Part shown: positions 50,072 through 50,870 of the stretch, one piece after another
Numbering within the stretch: the stretch's first letter is position 1
Layout: each line of letters begins with the position of its first letter
Source of the DNA: Clostridia bacterium
Lineage (GTDB): Bacteria; Bacillota; Clostridia; Christensenellales; Aristaeellaceae
Assembly (NCBI GenBank): GCA_017541205.1
Contig: JAFXZO010000110.1
Coordinates: forward strand, 1 to 50,870
Reading direction: 5' to 3'
DNA: 50,870 nt
Translations under genes and position numbers: made by a program
Notes under the pieces: model-generated
Told to the model about the DNA's origin: nothing
Databases searched by the model: none
The model's input: the letters and a program-made list of their open reading frames with translations, nothing else

Positions 50072-50523
50072 TCCTCCATCACCTCCTTTGGCTGGGTCGT
50101 AACGGTCACATGGCCGGTCGCGCCCCGGGGCTGCACATGAAAGACGGTGGCGTACCAGCGTCCGTCGGTCAGGTCGTCCACGGGCCCGAAGGAAATCTCC
50201 AGCGCGGCTACCCGCAGCGTTTCCTCATGGAGAAGCGCGTCGGTCACCACCCCGAGCCGCGCGCCTTCCGCGTCCGAGACACGAAACAGACGGTACTCCG
50301 CATCGCGGGGAACACGGGAGGGCTTTCCATCCGCCAGCAGGCTCAATTGGCCGACCAGCGAAATCTGATCCCGCCGGATCCACCTTGGCATCTTCAGCCC
50401 GCCCCGGATCACCACGCCCCGAAGCGCGCGCCCATCCTCCGTCAGCACGCCGCGCACCACCCGGCCCGCGTTCTTCCCGTCGATCACCACCGGCATCCCG
50501 ATCATTTTTTTGAGCCCCGTCAA
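50068..50523 (-). CDS. PRC-barrel domain protein
   Basis: The 151-residue protein has two PRC-barrel-like beta units. Residues about 5-65 contain MIGMPVVIDGKNAGRVVRGVLTEDG. Residues about 75-140 contain YRLFRVSDAEGARLGVVTDALLHEE. PRC barrels bind RNA, proteins or photosystem parts and in Bacillota occur in small sporulation or RNA-related proteins. No catalytic residues are visible. The start is either TTG at 50523 (GGTGATC just upstream) or ATG at 50505 (GGGG upstream). It is coupled to a 41-residue membrane peptide at its 3' end. Confidence 0.75.
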   Translation of the reverse strand: MTGLKKMIGMPVVIDGKNAGRVVRGVLTEDGRALRGVVIRGGLKMPRWIRRDQISLVGQLSLLADGKPSRVPRDAEYRLFRVSDAEGARLGVVTDALLHEETLRVAALEISFGPVDDLTDGRWYATVFHVQPRGATGHVTVTTQPKEVMEE

Positions 50524-50715
50524 TTTCGATCACCCGGTTTCTATTGTTTCCGGATCGGTTTCGTTCATGCTGGCAATCCTTTCTTTGCACGAACGATGAG
50601 CCGCGCTCACAGGGTAAATTTGCAGGTAATGGCGAATGCTCAACAGCGATTGAATATGGAATGTTCGGATTTGTGAAAAAGCAAAAAAAATTATGAAAAA
50701 ATCGAAAAAAAAGTG

Positions 50716-50745
50716 TTGACAAAGGGAGATGGTTTGTGGTAATCT
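50716..50745 (+). promoter_or_regulatory. Strong promoter at the right edge, likely of an rRNA operon
   Basis: A perfect -35 TTGACA (50716-50721), an 18-base spacer and TAATCT (50740-50745). It is preceded by A-tracts (50680-50712) like an UP element. About 30 bases downstream AATCTTGAAAACGATA resembles the boxA-like words in Bacillota 16S leaders. No open frame or 16S sequence begins before the window ends. Confidence 0.5.
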
Positions 50746-50870
50746 ATCCAAGCGCTCAAACGAGGGCGCGAGAATCTTGAAAACGATACAGAGAGATTGG
50801 AAGAGAAACGACAGTTAATTCTGAGATGAGTTTTACTTGAGACTGTGGGGCTTCCGCGGAGGAAACGAAG

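Noticed and set aside
1-50870. Phage, IS elements, toxin-antitoxin or CRISPR-Cas defence systems
   Set aside because: No transposase, integrase, Cas, restriction enzyme or TA signature was found. The only mobile-looking items are intergenic palindromes and the DUF4143 gene.

Overview
This window looks like the origin-proximal part of a chromosome from an anaerobic, spore-forming member of the Clostridia (Bacillota) with fairly high GC. The evidence is consensus SigA-type promoters, strong Shine-Dalgarno sites, two T-box leaders, an intact sigK-like sporulation sigma factor, the LL-diaminopimelate aminotransferase route, a sodium-pump decarboxylase operon, an ireB-ruvX-DUF1292 operon and a B. 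subtilis-style origin. The family cannot be fixed from the sequence. No CRISPR array, insertion sequence, phage gene, tRNA or rRNA gene was seen, although the right edge resembles an rRNA-operon leader.

Layout. 1-2.3 kb (minus): biotin-dependent Na+-pumping decarboxylase subunits, continuing off the left edge. 2.7-4.8 kb (plus): a secreted SH3-like repeat protein and a TIM-barrel sugar isomerase/epimerase. 5-6.2 kb: recF, with two perfect parS sites just upstream. 6.3-8.3 kb: an AI-2E family permease and a secreted NlpC/P60-CHAP-like protein. 9-16.1 kb (plus): argS, dapF, dapL, a small TPR-like protein, purA and an M18 aminopeptidase. 16.3-18.3 kb: a membrane nucleotide-sugar dehydratase. 18.4-21.3 kb (minus): nfeD-floA, an unknown membrane protein and a LytTR regulator. 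21.4-26.5 kb (plus): a T-box leader before an XRE-cupin-acyl-CoA ligase fusion, then a Met T-box before metG. 26.5-31.4 kb (minus): a UDP-uronic acid operon headed by an XRE-UDP-glucose dehydrogenase fusion. 31.5-37 kb (plus): sugar ABC transporter (binding protein and two permeases), anmK and an M29 aminopeptidase. 37-41.9 kb: an AAA/DUF4143 ATPase, sigK, a serine hydrolase and nagZ-like. 41.98-42.44 kb: oriC (DnaA boxes plus DnaA-trios). 42.5-47.4 kb (plus): dnaN, a WalRK-like two-component pair and a polysaccharide deacetylase. 47.5-50.5 kb (minus): DUF1292, ruvX, ireB, a second AI-2E permease, a 41-residue membrane peptide and a PRC-barrel protein.

How the genes fit together. Cell-envelope work dominates: DAP synthesis, muropeptide and amino-sugar recovery (nagZ, anmK, ABC importer, peptidases), uronic-acid nucleotide sugars for surface polysaccharide, flotillin membrane domains and envelope two-component signalling. 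Chromosome maintenance (oriC, dnaN, recF, parS) is interleaved, but dnaA is not beside oriC and recF lies about 36 kb from dnaN.

The most unusual points are: two enzymes each fused to an N-terminal XRE-type HTH, one with a T-box leader and the other with a perfect palindrome in its own 5' UTR; a galacturonokinase-like GHMP kinase in the UDP-uronate operon; an oriC next to dnaN without dnaA; and two genes whose best N-termini appear to use ATA or ATT start codons.
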